Shown here: positions 16,018-24,052 of the stretch, piece by piece
How the letters are laid out: each line of letters begins with the position of its first letter
Numbering within the stretch: position 1 is the stretch's first letter
Assembly: GCA_017522205.1 (NCBI GenBank)
Contig: JAFWZS010000022.1
Coordinates: forward strand, 1-38,508
Direction of reading: 5' to 3'
Origin: Clostridia bacterium
GTDB taxonomy: Bacteria > Bacillota > Clostridia > Oscillospirales > Acutalibacteraceae
Length of the DNA stretch: 38,508 nt
Program-made: the position numbers and the translations under genes
Notes under the pieces: model-generated
What the model was told of the DNA's origin: nothing
Database searches by the model: none
The model's input: only the letters and a program-made list of their open reading frames with translations

Positions 16018-17550
16018 ATGAAAAAACCTGTTTTACTTTGCATTATGGACGGTTTCGGTAAGAACGAGTCAGATTACGGCAACGCAATCTTCTCAGCTGA
16101 AACACCCAATCTTGACAAAATTTTCGCAAGCAATCCTATGACATACATCGGTGCTTCAGGTATGGACGTTGGTCTTCCCGACGGACAGATGGGCAACAGT
16201 GAGGTTGGTCACACAAACATCGGTGCAGGCCGTGTAGTTTACCAGGAGCTTACAAGAATCACAAAGTCAATTAAAGACGGTGACTTCTTCGAAAACGAAG
16301 CTCTCAAGGGCGCTATGGAAAACTGCCTTAAGAACGGTTCAGCTCTTCACCTTATGGGTCTTATGAGTGACGGCGGTGTTCACAGCCACAACACTCACAT
16401 GTATGCTATTGTTGAAATGGCTAAGAAGATGGGCCTTGAGAAGGTATTCGTTCACTGCTTCCTTGACGGCCGTGACGTGCCTCCTGCTTCAGGTGCAGAT
16501 TTCGTTAAGGAAACTTATGAAAAACTCGAAGAAATCGGCGTTGGTAAGGTTGCTACTGTAATGGGCAGATACTATGCAATGGACAGAGACAACCGTTGGG
16601 AAAGAGTAGAAAAGGCTTACGCTGCTATGGTTTACGGCGAAGGAAACAAAGCTGACTGCGGTGTTGAAGCTATCAAGAAGTCGTACGAAACAATTGATGG
16701 CGACGGCAAGTATCTTACAGACGAATTCGTTATCCCCACAGTTTGCGCAGAAAATGCAACAATCAGCGAAAATGACAGCGTTGTATTCTTCAACTTCCGT
16801 CCCGACAGAGCAAGAGAAATCACAAGAACCTTCGTTGATGAAGCTTTCAACGGCTTTGAGAGAAAGAAGGGCTTCTTCCCTCTTTACTACGTTTGCATGA
16901 CACAGTATGACGCTACAATGCCTAACGTTCACGTTGCATTCAAGCCTCAAACACTTGAAAACACCTTCGGTGAATATCTTTCAAAGATGGGCAAAACTCA
17001 GCTCAGAATCGCTGAAACAGAAAAGTATGCTCACGTAACCTTCTTCTTCAACGGCGGCGTTGAAAAGCAGTACGACGGTGAGGACAGAATCCTCGTTGCT
17101 TCACCCAAGGTTGCAACCTACGATATGAAACCCGAAATGAGCGCTTATGAGGTAACCGACAAGGTTGTTGAAGCAATCAAGACAGGCAAGTATGATGCTA
17201 TCATCCTCAACTTCGCTAACTGCGATATGGTTGGTCACACAGGCGTATTTGATGCTGCAAAGGCTGCAGTTGAGGCTGTTGACACCTCAGTTGGCAAGAC
17301 ATACGATGCAGTTATGGAAATGGACGGCGTGATGCTTATTACTGCTGACCACGGTAACGCTGACAAGATGCTTGAAGAAGACGGCACAGCTTTCACAGCT
17401 CACACAACAAATCCCGTACCCTTCGTTGTTTGCGGTTACGACTGTGAGCTTCGTGAAGGCGGTAAGCTCTGCGATATCGCTCCCACAATGCTTAAGATTA
17501 TGGGACTTCCTCAGCCCACTGAAATGAGTGGAGAGAGCATCATAAAATAA
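16018..17550 (+). CDS. gpmI: 2,3-bisphosphoglycerate-independent phosphoglycerate mutase
   Basis: Interconverts 3- and 2-phosphoglycerate using two Mn ions and a phosphoserine intermediate. It has 510 residues, the usual iPGM length. D11 in MDGFG and the nucleophile S61 in MGNSEVGHTNIGAG are present, with HCFLDGRDVPP, FNFRPDRAREI, the metal-binding NFANCDMVGHTG and TADHGNAD, and the final HTTNPVP. It has its own leader with AAAGG and is separated from tpiA by a terminator and a repeat, so a separate promoter is likely, though none is clear. No cofactor-dependent mutase is seen. Confidence 0.98.
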   Translation: MKKPVLLCIMDGFGKNESDYGNAIFSAETPNLDKIFASNPMTYIGASGMDVGLPDGQMGNSEVGHTNIGAGRVVYQELTRITKSIKDGDFFENEALKGAMENCLKNGSALHLMGLMSDGGVHSHNTHMYAIVEMAKKMGLEKVFVHCFLDGRDVPPASGADFVKETYEKLEEIGVGKVATVMGRYYAMDRDNRWERVEKAYAAMVYGEGNKADCGVEAIKKSYETIDGDGKYLTDEFVIPTVCAENATISENDSVVFFNFRPDRAREITRTFVDEAFNGFERKKGFFPLYYVCMTQYDATMPNVHVAFKPQTLENTFGEYLSKMGKTQLRIAETEKYAHVTFFFNGGVEKQYDGEDRILVASPKVATYDMKPEMSAYEVTDKVVEAIKTGKYDAIILNFANCDMVGHTGVFDAAKAAVEAVDTSVGKTYDAVMEMDGVMLITADHGNADKMLEEDGTAFTAHTTNPVPFVVCGYDCELREGGKLCDIAPTMLKIMGLPQPTEMSGESIIK

Positions 17551-17555
17551 ATTTG

Positions 17556-17637
17556 TGGTATAACCACTCCCTCAGTCACTACGTGACAGCTCCCTCAAAG
17601 AAGGAGCCAATTAAGCCTCCCTCTTCGAGGGAGGTGG
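17556..17637. repeat. Double-hairpin CTCCCTC repeat after gpmI
   Basis: It starts a few bases after the gpmI stop. A TCAC-TACG-TGA hairpin is followed by CTCCCTCaaagaaGGAGCC and then the perfect CCTCCCTC-TTC-GAGGGAGG stem. This belongs to the dispersed CTCCCTC repeat type and is related in design to 13431-13474. Confidence 0.7.
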
Positions 17638-17644
17638 TTTTTTT
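17616..17644 (+). terminator. gpmI terminator formed by the repeat
   Basis: The perfect 8-bp stem CCTCCCTC / GAGGGAGG with a TTC loop is followed by TGG and seven T (17638-17644), so the repeat itself provides the intrinsic terminator. Confidence 0.75.
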
Positions 17645-17704
17645 CGCAGAAAAAAAGACGGAGGGAGAAGAAAAAAGTCATTTAAAGTTTAATATAATGA
17701 TAAA

Positions 17705-17744
17705 ACACATCCCGCTGAATGAAGTGGGATGTGTTGTGTTTTTT
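17705..17744. terminator. Bidirectional terminator between gpmI and ispF
   Basis: ACACATCCC (17705-17713) pairs with GGGATGTGT (17726-17734), and the stem can extend by three pairs with one G-T. TGTGTTTTTT follows on the plus strand and TTTT on the minus strand, so it can end both convergent transcripts. Confidence 0.75.
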
Positions 17745-17765
17745 ATATAGGTTATGTTAGTCAGA

Positions 17766-17873
17766 CGGACTACCAATGGTCGCCCCTACATATAAACCCG
17801 AAAGTTTCGTCAGTAATATAATTGGAGCGAAGCGACCCGTATTTCAACTTTCAACTTTTAACTTTCAACTTTA
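17766..17873. repeat. Composite intergenic repeat, copy 3, overlapping the ispF end
   Basis: The hairpin module ACCAATGGTCGCCCCTAC (17772-17789) and the tract module from 17815 (AATATAATTGGAGCGAAGC, then heptamers TTTCAAC, TTTCAAC, TTTTAAC, TTTCAAC) match copy 2 with the same internal spacing. The heptamer run enters the 3' end of ispF, which reads the opposite strand. No separate gene is visible in the 17551-17857 gap. Confidence 0.82.
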
Positions 17874-18337
17874 TTTAAAAGGCAGACACAGTGGGCTGCA
17901 ATCCCCTCTCCTTTTCCCGTAAAGCCTAAGCCCTCCTCGGTGGTGGCTTTCACGCTTACACGGTCAACATCAACCTCTAAAGCTGAAGCGATATTCGCCC
18001 TCATTGTGTCGATATACGGTCTGAGCTTCGGTCTTTGTGCGAGTACCGTTGCATCAAGGTTTTCAATTTCATAACCTTTTTCCTGTATAGCATCGTACAC
18101 CCTTTTTAAAAGAATGAGGCTGTCTGCGCCCTCATACTGAGGGTCGTTGTCAGGGAAAAGCTTGCCGATATCACCGAGAGCAAGCGCACCTAAAAGCGAA
18201 TCGGAAATTGCGTGAAGAAGCACGTCTGCATCAGAGTGACCGAGAAGACCTTTTTCAAAGGGAATTTCAACTCCGCCCAGAATGAGCTTTCGGTTTTCAA
18301 CTAATTTATGTACATCGTATCCGTGTCCTATTCGCAT
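17858..18337 (-). CDS. ispF: 2-C-methyl-D-erythritol 2,4-cyclodiphosphate synthase
   Basis: Catalyses the cyclodiphosphate-forming step of the MEP isoprenoid pathway as a trimer with zinc. The 159 residues include the zinc ligands D8 and H10 (GHGYDVH) and H42 ([10 protein letters not shown]), the substrate loop LFPDNDP, and [17 protein letters not shown] near the end. The start overlaps the upstream Toprim gene by 10 nt, with AAGGAG inside that gene, so translation is coupled. The last codons (KVES) and the TAA stop are read from the heptamer run of a dispersed repeat, extending the protein a few residues beyond the usual AAHCVCLL end. Confidence 0.96.
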   Translation of the reverse strand: MRIGHGYDVHKLVENRKLILGGVEIPFEKGLLGHSDADVLLHAISDSLLGALALGDIGKLFPDNDPQYEGADSLILLKRVYDAIQEKGYEIENLDATVLAQRPKLRPYIDTMRANIASALEVDVDRVSVKATTEEGLGFTGKGEGIAAHCVCLLNKVES

Positions 18338-18921
18338 TGTTCAATCTCCTTTACGCAGTTTATGAATTCCTCGTATGTAACAAAGGTGTTCAGTATTTTT
18401 ACAAGTGATGAGGTTGAAAGTCTTTCGGGAAGTGCTAACCTTTTAAGCAGTTCTTTTCTTTTTGCCTGACTGTTTGGTCTGCCTGAAAGTCCGTATTCAT
18501 AAAGGTCAATGTTGGTTATCAGCCGACGTTTTTCTTCTGTGATTTCACCGACTACACCGGCTTTTCTGAAGGCTTCAAGCAGTATTTCCTCCTTCATACC
18601 CTCAACGCCTAATTTTCCCTCTTTACCTGCTTCAGTTTTGCGTTTTTCCTTGCCGAAAATGTCGGGAGTATACACGTGGGTGATTTTATCAGTCGGTATA
18701 CTCGAAGTAAGAAAATTTCTTATGAGAAAGCCTGCAGAGTCGCTGTCAGTGAGGACAATTATGCCCGTTTCACCGGCAAGACGTCTTATGAGCTTCTGCT
18801 TCTCTTTGTCTTTAAAAATTCCAAAGCCGTCGGTTTTTATGATAAGTCCGTCAATCATATTCGACAACTTTATTATATCGTACTTACCCTCAACGATTAT
18901 AGGTTTATTCAGCTTGATCAT
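18328..18921 (-). CDS. Toprim/DUF4093 protein, ribonuclease M5-like
   Basis: The 197-residue protein opens with a Toprim domain: IIVEGKYD carries the conserved Glu and [13 protein letters not shown] the DxD pair, as in RNase M5 (rnmV), which trims 5S rRNA precursors in Firmicutes. The C-terminal half ([20 protein letters not shown], then [17 protein letters not shown]) resembles the DUF4093 tail of that family. RNase M5 usually lies next to ksgA; here it sits between holA and ispF. It shares an ATGA overlap with holA and overlaps ispF. RNase M5 is the best guess; another Toprim nuclease or a primase-like protein remains possible. Confidence 0.75.
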   Translation of the reverse strand: MIKLNKPIIVEGKYDIIKLSNMIDGLIIKTDGFGIFKDKEKQKLIRRLAGETGIIVLTDSDSAGFLIRNFLTSSIPTDKITHVYTPDIFGKEKRKTEAGKEGKLGVEGMKEEILLEAFRKAGVVGEITEEKRRLITNIDLYEYGLSGRPNSQAKRKELLKRLALPERLSTSSLVKILNTFVTYEEFINCVKEIEQCE

Positions 18922-19958
18922 GCTTTTTCACCGCTTCTTATGATGAAAAGCTTAACCATAAGCTGCTCTAAGACAACCGTAGGCATATCTCTGCCGTTTT
19001 TCAGCTTCATATCTGCTTTTGAAAGCTCTTCAAGGCAAAGTCGGAGAGTTTCTACTGTCATTTTTGAAGCGTCTCTTCCGCCGTTTGAAAGCCTGAATTC
19101 CAGCTTTCCGTATTTGAACGGCTCACTTAAAGCCTCAGCTCTTTCGCCGCAGCTTACGGAAATTTTTGCTCTGTACATATCAACATAGGTGCTGACAAGC
19201 GTACCGAGAATGTACTCAGGTTCGGTTTTTTGTCTCAGGAGAATATGAAGCACCTCAAAGGCTTTGTCGAAATCACCGGCAATAAGAGCCTTTGTGAGAA
19301 GGTAGATTTTTGCATCGTCGGTTTTAACTGCTACGTCATCAATGTGCTTTTTGGTTATTTCACCTTCACCGCAGTAATGACAAACCTTTGAAAGCTCATT
19401 GATAAGGGTGTTGAAATCGTCACCTACAACGGAGACAAGATAGTTTGCCATCTGATTGGTGAGAATGCAATTTTGCTTTTTTGCAGAGGAGATAAGAGGC
19501 TTTATAAGGTCAGCACCCTGTCTTTTGTTGAGGACACATACTGCACCTGCTTTCTGAATACAGGAAACTGCCTTTTTAGCTTTGGCCAAAAAGAAGTCGG
19601 AATTCTTCTGATGAAATATAATTGTAGAGAAATCTGCAGGGTTACTGCAATAGGAATCGAGAAGCTCAAGGTCAGCCTCGTTCATTCCCTCCAATTTGCA
19701 GTTTTCTACCACTATACAGCGCCTTTCAGCCATCATAGGCATCATCTCTGCTTTATCGAAAACATCCCTTAAATCAAGGTTTTTTCCTTCAAAACGGTCA
19801 AGGTTAAAGCTTTCAAAGTCAGGTGAAACAATTTTTGAAGTGAGAAGGTCGGTGTAATGCTTTTTAAGGTAATCCTCATCACCGCAAACAAGATAAATTG
19901 GATAAGGCTCTTCACTTTTTATGTGAGCTTTAAGCTCCTTTTCGTTAAGCTCAGGCAT
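18918..19958 (-). CDS. holA: DNA polymerase III delta subunit (clamp-loader wrench)
   Basis: HolA opens the sliding clamp within the clamp loader. The 346 residues match the length and fold of Firmicute delta subunits: the N-terminal YPIYLVCGDEDYLKKHYTDLL, then FNLDRFEGKNLD, the AEMMPMMAERRCIVVEN segment, the central LVSVVGDDFNTLINELSKVC and the helical C-terminal collar domain. The start ATG follows AAAGGACGG. It is first in an operon with the Toprim gene and ispF and has a good promoter directly upstream. Confidence 0.94.
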   Translation of the reverse strand: MPELNEKELKAHIKSEEPYPIYLVCGDEDYLKKHYTDLLTSKIVSPDFESFNLDRFEGKNLDLRDVFDKAEMMPMMAERRCIVVENCKLEGMNEADLELLDSYCSNPADFSTIIFHQKNSDFFLAKAKKAVSCIQKAGAVCVLNKRQGADLIKPLISSAKKQNCILTNQMANYLVSVVGDDFNTLINELSKVCHYCGEGEITKKHIDDVAVKTDDAKIYLLTKALIAGDFDKAFEVLHILLRQKTEPEYILGTLVSTYVDMYRAKISVSCGERAEALSEPFKYGKLEFRLSNGGRDASKMTVETLRLCLEELSKADMKLKNGRDMPTVVLEQLMVKLFIIRSGEKA

Positions 19959-19998
19959 TTTTGCACCGTCCTTTCTTATTTGATGATTTAACCTTTAT

Positions 19999-20027
19999 AT
20001 TTTACCATAAATTTGGGTTGGTTGCAA
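19999..20027 (-). promoter_or_regulatory. Promoter of holA-Toprim-ispF operon
   Basis: On the minus strand TTGCAA (20022-20027), 17 bp, then TAAAAT (19999-20004), ending about 40 bp before the holA start and only a few bases after the stop of the upstream membrane-protein gene. Confidence 0.72.
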
Positions 20028-20038
20028 GAAAATTTTAT

Positions 20039-20794
20039 TTATCCATTCATAAATTCAGCCGCAAGAACAGCCTTGCTTTGACTATAATACAGAATCACAT
20101 ACACAGAAGGTATAACCGTCAGACAACTGATAAACCATCCTGCAAAGCTCAGCTGAAGCTTCAGAAGGGATTTTCCTTTATTTTTCATTTCGCTCTGAGA
20201 TGAGGCAACAAGCTGACGGAAATTAAGAAAAGTCCCGTTCGCATAGTAATATTTCACTAAAAAAAGAGAAGTGTTGAAAAGTGAAAAAACTACTATACCA
20301 AGAAGTAAAAATAAAAAATCAGTAAAAATCAGAACAAAAGCAACGCCAAGCGAGGCAGAATATTTAATAAGCCTTCCAAGAAAAATACTGCATATAAAAA
20401 ACGGAAGGAAGCAAATAGCAAACAAAAGAACTTTCATTGTCACATACCTTATAAAAAAGCTCAATACACCGAAGCTCTCTGAGGGTGAAAAATAAAAGAA
20501 TATATCCTTTAATCTGCCGCCTTTTCTCTCTGCTTTTCTCAGAAAATAACGGCAAAGTCCCATACCGAAAATTGAAAAGATGCAGAAAAGAGTCACGATG
20601 ATTAAGAGCGAAAGCACAATAACGGTAATGCTTTGCACTTTTTCGGAAAGATCGGAAAGCAGTTGAGTTGCCACCTCGGGAAGAATGCTGAGACAAACAG
20701 AAAAAGCCGGGAGAATCAACAGAAGAACAGAAAGGAATAAAAGATTTCCTATGAGATATCCCCTACCTCTAAGCTTGATAATTGCGTTTTTCAT
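20039..20794 (-). CDS. DUF975-like integral membrane protein
   Basis: The 251-residue protein has about five hydrophobic segments, including LLFLSVLLLILPAFSVCL, VIVLSLLIIVTLFCIFSIF, VLLFAICFLPFFICSIFL and VAFVLIFTDFLFLLLGIVVF. The C-terminal pattern (SSQSEMKNKGKSLLKLQLSF, then GW.ISCLTVIPSVYVILYYSQS) resembles the end of DUF975 proteins, where a conserved LSF.GW segment precedes the last membrane helix. Function is unknown. The start has GAGGTGG closely upstream. It lies between a terminator on its 5' side and the holA promoter on its 3' side, so it is probably a single-gene unit. Confidence 0.6.
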   Translation of the reverse strand: MKNAIIKLRGRGYLIGNLLFLSVLLLILPAFSVCLSILPEVATQLLSDLSEKVQSITVIVLSLLIIVTLFCIFSIFGMGLCRYFLRKAERKGGRLKDIFFYFSPSESFGVLSFFIRYVTMKVLLFAICFLPFFICSIFLGRLIKYSASLGVAFVLIFTDFLFLLLGIVVFSLFNTSLFLVKYYYANGTFLNFRQLVASSQSEMKNKGKSLLKLQLSFAGWFISCLTVIPSVYVILYYSQSKAVLAAEFMNG

Positions 20795-20829
20795 TATACC
20801 ACCTCAGCTATAGTATTGACCGTAAGACG

Positions 20830-20870
20830 TAAAAAAAGCACCTTAAATTCGCCGTGGCGTAAAAGGTGCT
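20830..20870 (-). terminator. Terminator of the lipoprotein gene
   Basis: On the minus strand AGCACCTT...AAGGTGCT (20863-20870 with 20837-20844) with an inner CGCC/GGCG pair is followed by seven T at 20830-20836. It starts 2 nt after the stop of the gene ending at 20872. Confidence 0.85.
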
Positions 20871-20871
20871 T

Positions 20872-21657
20872 TTATAATACTACATAGCCTGTGTATGATG
20901 TGTTATACTGTGTTCCTGCTTTGGTCACAACAAGACCGGCAGGAATTGTGAAGGTCACATTTGAACCTGAACGAAGGCTCTGACTTGAAAGGTCGAGGGT
21001 AATTATCGGACAGCCGTCTGCATTGGTTTTGGTGGTAACATTGCATGGAACTGTTGTCTGAAGCTCCTCACCGTCAACAATAATTTTGATATTCTGACTT
21101 TTGGCAGCAAAATCGCTCATCCAGCCGTCACTTGAAACTGCAAGAGTAACAATTCCCGTACTGCTGTTGTATGAGGTGTCGTTGATAACAAGCTGTGTGG
21201 GAGTACTGTTGGCTGCAGTTGTTGCTTTAGTAGTCTTGGGCTTGGTTGAAAGGATGGGAGCAGACGTACTTTCTGAGGGTATCGGAAGTGATGAACCGGT
21301 TGTATTCTGAGAAGGAATCTGTGACGTATTAACACTAGGTCTATCTATAGTACCTGCTGTGGGATTCACCGGAAGATAGCTTCCCGTTGTGGTGGGTATG
21401 GAGACAGAAGCAATGTCAAATCTCGTTGTTTCACTCCACGGCACAGTTTTATCGGGGCTTGTTGTCAGCACATAGGTCACGCTCTGCACAGTTGGTGCAG
21501 CAGTTGTGTCCGTTGTGTCAGACTGCTGAGTGGAATCCGAAGGAACGTAGCCAGTATTTATGGGTGGAAGTGTTGTAGTGGGATCATCGTTATTATCGCA
21601 GGAAACAAAGATAACCAATACCGCAAGTATCATAAAAATTGCAGTAATTTTTTTCAT
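20872..21657 (-). CDS. Putative secreted lipoprotein, Ser/Thr-rich
   Basis: Starting at the ATG at 21657, with AAAGGAGG upstream, the protein has 261 residues; a longer frame extending upstream crosses the promoter and is discarded. A lipoprotein signal (MKKITAIFMILAVLVIFVSC) places the lipidated cysteine at residue 20. Then comes a low-complexity Thr/Ser/Pro stretch of about 140 residues that probably spans the wall. The C-terminal 90 residues have an alternating pattern (GIVTLAVSSDGW, IKIIVDGEEL, ITLDLSSQSLRSGSNVTFTI) suggesting an immunoglobulin-like beta domain. No enzymatic motif is seen; a surface-binding or structural role is inferred. Confidence 0.7.
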   Translation of the reverse strand: MKKITAIFMILAVLVIFVSCDNNDDPTTTLPPINTGYVPSDSTQQSDTTDTTAAPTVQSVTYVLTTSPDKTVPWSETTRFDIASVSIPTTTGSYLPVNPTAGTIDRPSVNTSQIPSQNTTGSSLPIPSESTSAPILSTKPKTTKATTAANSTPTQLVINDTSYNSSTGIVTLAVSSDGWMSDFAAKSQNIKIIVDGEELQTTVPCNVTTKTNADGCPIITLDLSSQSLRSGSNVTFTIPAGLVVTKAGTQYNTSYTGYVVL

Positions 21658-21697
21658 AGCTTTGCCTCCTTTCAGATAAAAATAATCATACTTGTAT

Positions 21698-21726
21698 ATT
21701 ATACATCGAAACGCATCATATGTCAA
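21698..21726 (-). promoter_or_regulatory. Consensus promoter of the lipoprotein gene
   Basis: TTGACA (21721-21726), 17 bp, TATAAT (21698-21703) on the minus strand, a perfect match to consensus, 40 bp before the start codon. Confidence 0.88.
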
Positions 21727-21755
21727 ATGAATATTATTTAAACATTCAGAATTTA

Positions 21756-22364
21756 TCAGAGCTTCAGAAGTGAAATATTCTCTTTAATATATTCTGCACC
21801 CTTAAGCTTAATTCTGCTTAAAAGATTGTTTTCTGTAAAGAATTCATCTTCTTCATCGATAGTCTTTTCACTGAAAGATATTTCTTCCTCAGTTACGTCA
21901 TACATTTTTCTGATTTTCTCTGCTCTTTCAGCCTCTTCAGCAAGGCCCACAAGCTTCAATGCAGGCACAATGCGGCTTCTGAGAATATCAGCATTATCTT
22001 TGAAAAAGGTCTTCAGTGAGCCGTCGGAAACAAAAACATCAAGCACGTAAATATACTGCTGTTCCTCTTTAAGAAGAAGAAATTCCTTTTCCATATCATC
22101 CTTTTTCTGAAGATAAACCTGATAGACAAGAGCAACACCCTCGAGAATTTCCTCTTCGGGGGCATTCTTTATTGTTTCTTCATCGAAGGGTCTGTATTTT
22201 TCCTTAAGAGCAGTCAGTCTTTTAAGCTCAGCTTCCTCTTTTTTAAAAGCGTTCATATGCTTAGAATATGCTCTTGCTGCAAAATAAAGCACAACAACAA
22301 AAAGTACAATTACCACCGCAAGAACGCCTAAAAGATAACCGTAATTCTGCATCCATTCTTTCAT
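21756..22364 (-). CDS. Small membrane-anchored protein of unknown function
   Basis: The 202 residues contain one N-terminal membrane helix (about 9-30, LLGVLAVVIVLFVVVLYFAA) and a soluble, acidic, mostly helical cytoplasmic part. No domain is recognised. The ATG directly abuts the rsmI stop, and its RBS (AGGAGG) lies in the last codons of rsmI, so the two are coupled. A role near translation or rRNA modification cannot be deduced from the operon alone. Confidence 0.7.
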   Translation of the reverse strand: MKEWMQNYGYLLGVLAVVIVLFVVVLYFAARAYSKHMNAFKKEEAELKRLTALKEKYRPFDEETIKNAPEEEILEGVALVYQVYLQKKDDMEKEFLLLKEEQQYIYVLDVFVSDGSLKTFFKDNADILRSRIVPALKLVGLAEEAERAEKIRKMYDVTEEEISFSEKTIDEEDEFFTENNLLSRIKLKGAEYIKENISLLKL

Positions 22365-23195
22365 TTATTCGTCCTCCTGAAGAGCTTTGTAGATGTCGCC
22401 TTTTTTGATGCCTGTGTCTTTGGCTGCCTGCTTTGCAGCAAAGCTGACACTCATCCCCTCATTCATATACTCTTTTGCTTTGAGAATTGCATCTTCAAGG
22501 GAGGGCTCATCATCTTCATCCTCGGTATAACCCTCAATAACAAGAACAATTTCACCCTTAAGGTTTTCTTCCTTATATTTTTCGGCAGCTTCTTTTAAGC
22601 TCAAGCGGATAACCTCTTCGTGAATTTTCGTTATTTCACGGACAATGGCAATTCTTCTGTCACCAAAATATGCGTACATATCAGAAAGGGTTGCCGAAAG
22701 CTTATGCGGTGCTTCGTAAAAGACCATTGTTCGTTTTTCTTTCTTTACATCCTCAAGGTGCTCACGACGGCTGACCTTTGAAACGCTGAGAAAGCCTTCG
22801 AAGGTGAATCTTCCAACAGGAAGTCCCGACAGTGCAATTGCCGCAACAAAAGCTGACGGTCCGGGAACTACGCTAACCGGTATGCCCTTTTCGTGGCAGA
22901 GTGCAACAAGGTCCTCACCCGGGTCGGAAACTGCAGGCATTCCTGCATCCGTTACAATTGCACAGTTTTCACCGCCAAGAATTCTGTCGGTGATGTATTC
23001 ACCCTTCTGTCTTCTGTTATGCTCAAAATAGCTGATGAGAGGCTTTTTGATTTCAAAATGATTAAGTAGCTTCAGAGTTACTCTCGTGTCCTCCGCAGCA
23101 ATAAAATCGCATTCTTCAAGGGTTTTTAAAGCTCTCGGTGAGATATCGCCCAAATTTCCTATAGGTGTTCCCACCACAAAAAGTGTTCCGCTCAT
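22365..23195 (-). CDS. rsmI: 16S rRNA (cytidine(1402)-2'-O)-methyltransferase
   Basis: RsmI 2'-O-methylates C1402 in the decoding centre. The 276-residue protein has the tetrapyrrole-methylase fold: N-terminal LFVVGTPIGNLGDIS, AAEDTRVT, the glycine-rich IVTDAGMPAVSDPGEDLV, and VPGPSAFVAAIALSGLP. The short C-terminal helical extension (SVSFAAKQAAKDTGIKKGDI) is typical of RsmI. It starts 9 nt after the methyltransferase gene upstream. A yabB-like methyltransferase followed by rsmI is a conserved Firmicute order; the GIY-YIG gene (yazA) often between them is missing here. Confidence 0.96.
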   Translation of the reverse strand: MSGTLFVVGTPIGNLGDISPRALKTLEECDFIAAEDTRVTLKLLNHFEIKKPLISYFEHNRRQKGEYITDRILGGENCAIVTDAGMPAVSDPGEDLVALCHEKGIPVSVVPGPSAFVAAIALSGLPVGRFTFEGFLSVSKVSRREHLEDVKKEKRTMVFYEAPHKLSATLSDMYAYFGDRRIAIVREITKIHEEVIRLSLKEAAEKYKEENLKGEIVLVIEGYTEDEDDEPSLEDAILKAKEYMNEGMSVSFAAKQAAKDTGIKKGDIYKALQEDE

Positions 23196-23204
23196 AAGTT
23201 TCTC

Positions 23205-23948
23205 CTACTGATGTCCGTCCATATAATCGCCGAACATACTTCTGTATTCTTCCGTGTTGTTTCCGTCTTTGTCTTTCATAACAAGCTGTTTTTCTATAGT
23301 AACGTGGCTTTTGCTGCCTCTTTTTCCTTCAACAAGCACAAGCCAGGGTGCTTTGTCTTCCTTTTCTACGACAAAGCGGATTCTTTTAACCTCAATTCCG
23401 CCCTGACGCATACTGACGATTATATCGCAAAGTCTTTCAGGTCGGTGGCACATACAGAATCTTCCGCCGAACTTGAGCAGCTTAGCCGCAGCAGAAACTG
23501 CATCGTCAATGGTACACATAGTTTCATGGCGAGCAATTTTGTCCGCTTCAGAAAGACTTTCAATGCCTGTGCCTACAGGCTTATAAGGCGGATTCATGGT
23601 TACGAGGTCGAATGTGCCGTAAGGAAGTTTTCCTTTCAGGTCACGCAAATCCGCATTCACAACAGTGATTCTGTCATCTATTCCGTTAAGGCTGAGGCTT
23701 TCAGAAAGCTGATTGCAGGCTTTTTCCTGGATATCAACGGCTGTAACCGACTTTGTTTCACCCTTGCACCATATAAGAGGTATTATTCCGCAGCCTGTTC
23801 CCATATCACAAGCAACATCTTTTCTTTTTATAGAAGCAAAGGAGGCAAGAAGAATTGCATCTGTGCCGAAGGTATGGGAATCGGATACAACAATTCTCAT
23901 ATCTTTTCCCAAGGGTTCAAGTCGTTCGTCTTTTTTAAGCTCTGTCAT
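23205..23948 (-). CDS. tRNA1(Val) (adenine(37)-N6)-methyltransferase-like
   Basis: The start chosen is the ATG at 23948 with GGGAG eight bases upstream, giving 247 residues; an upstream in-frame extension of 23 codons runs through the promoter. A class I SAM-binding core is seen: CDMGTGCGIIPL (motif I), AVDIQEKAC (motif II), and the N6-adenine catalytic motif NPPY in VTMNPPYKP. This matches YfiC/TrmN6 and Bacillus YabB. The N-terminal SHTFGTDAILLASF is also typical. It forms an operon with rsmI, so the context of RNA methylation fits. The exact tRNA target is assigned by family. Confidence 0.88.
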   Translation of the reverse strand: MTELKKDERLEPLGKDMRIVVSDSHTFGTDAILLASFASIKRKDVACDMGTGCGIIPLIWCKGETKSVTAVDIQEKACNQLSESLSLNGIDDRITVVNADLRDLKGKLPYGTFDLVTMNPPYKPVGTGIESLSEADKIARHETMCTIDDAVSAAAKLLKFGGRFCMCHRPERLCDIIVSMRQGGIEVKRIRFVVEKEDKAPWLVLVEGKRGSKSHVTIEKQLVMKDKDGNNTEEYRSMFGDYMDGHQ

Positions 23949-23966
23949 AACAATCTCCCGAAAAAT

Positions 23967-24006
23967 AATCTCTTTATATAATAACACAAAGAGATTAAAA
24001 AGTAAA
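23967..24006 (-). promoter_or_regulatory. Promoter with 9-bp dyad for the methyltransferase-rsmI operon
   Basis: On the minus strand TTTACT (24001-24006), 17 bp, TATTAT (23978-23983). A perfect inverted repeat, AATCTCTTT (23967-23975) and AAAGAGATT (23988-23996), straddles the -10 element and could serve as an operator or a leader hairpin. Confidence 0.5.
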
Positions 24007-24034
24007 CAAAAAACCACCGCATAAGCGATGGTTT
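24007..24034 (-). terminator. Terminator of the small secreted protein gene
   Basis: On the minus strand AAACCATCGC, loop TTAT, GCGGTGGTTT with one T-G pair, followed by six T. It lies 19 nt after the stop of the gene ending at 24053. Confidence 0.85.
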
Positions 24035-24052
24035 AATTAAATTCGGAGTTAA

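Noticed and set aside
23211..23981. 256-codon open frame on the plus strand
   Set aside because: It lies opposite the tRNA methyltransferase gene, has no recognisable domain and no RBS; it is a shadow of codon bias.
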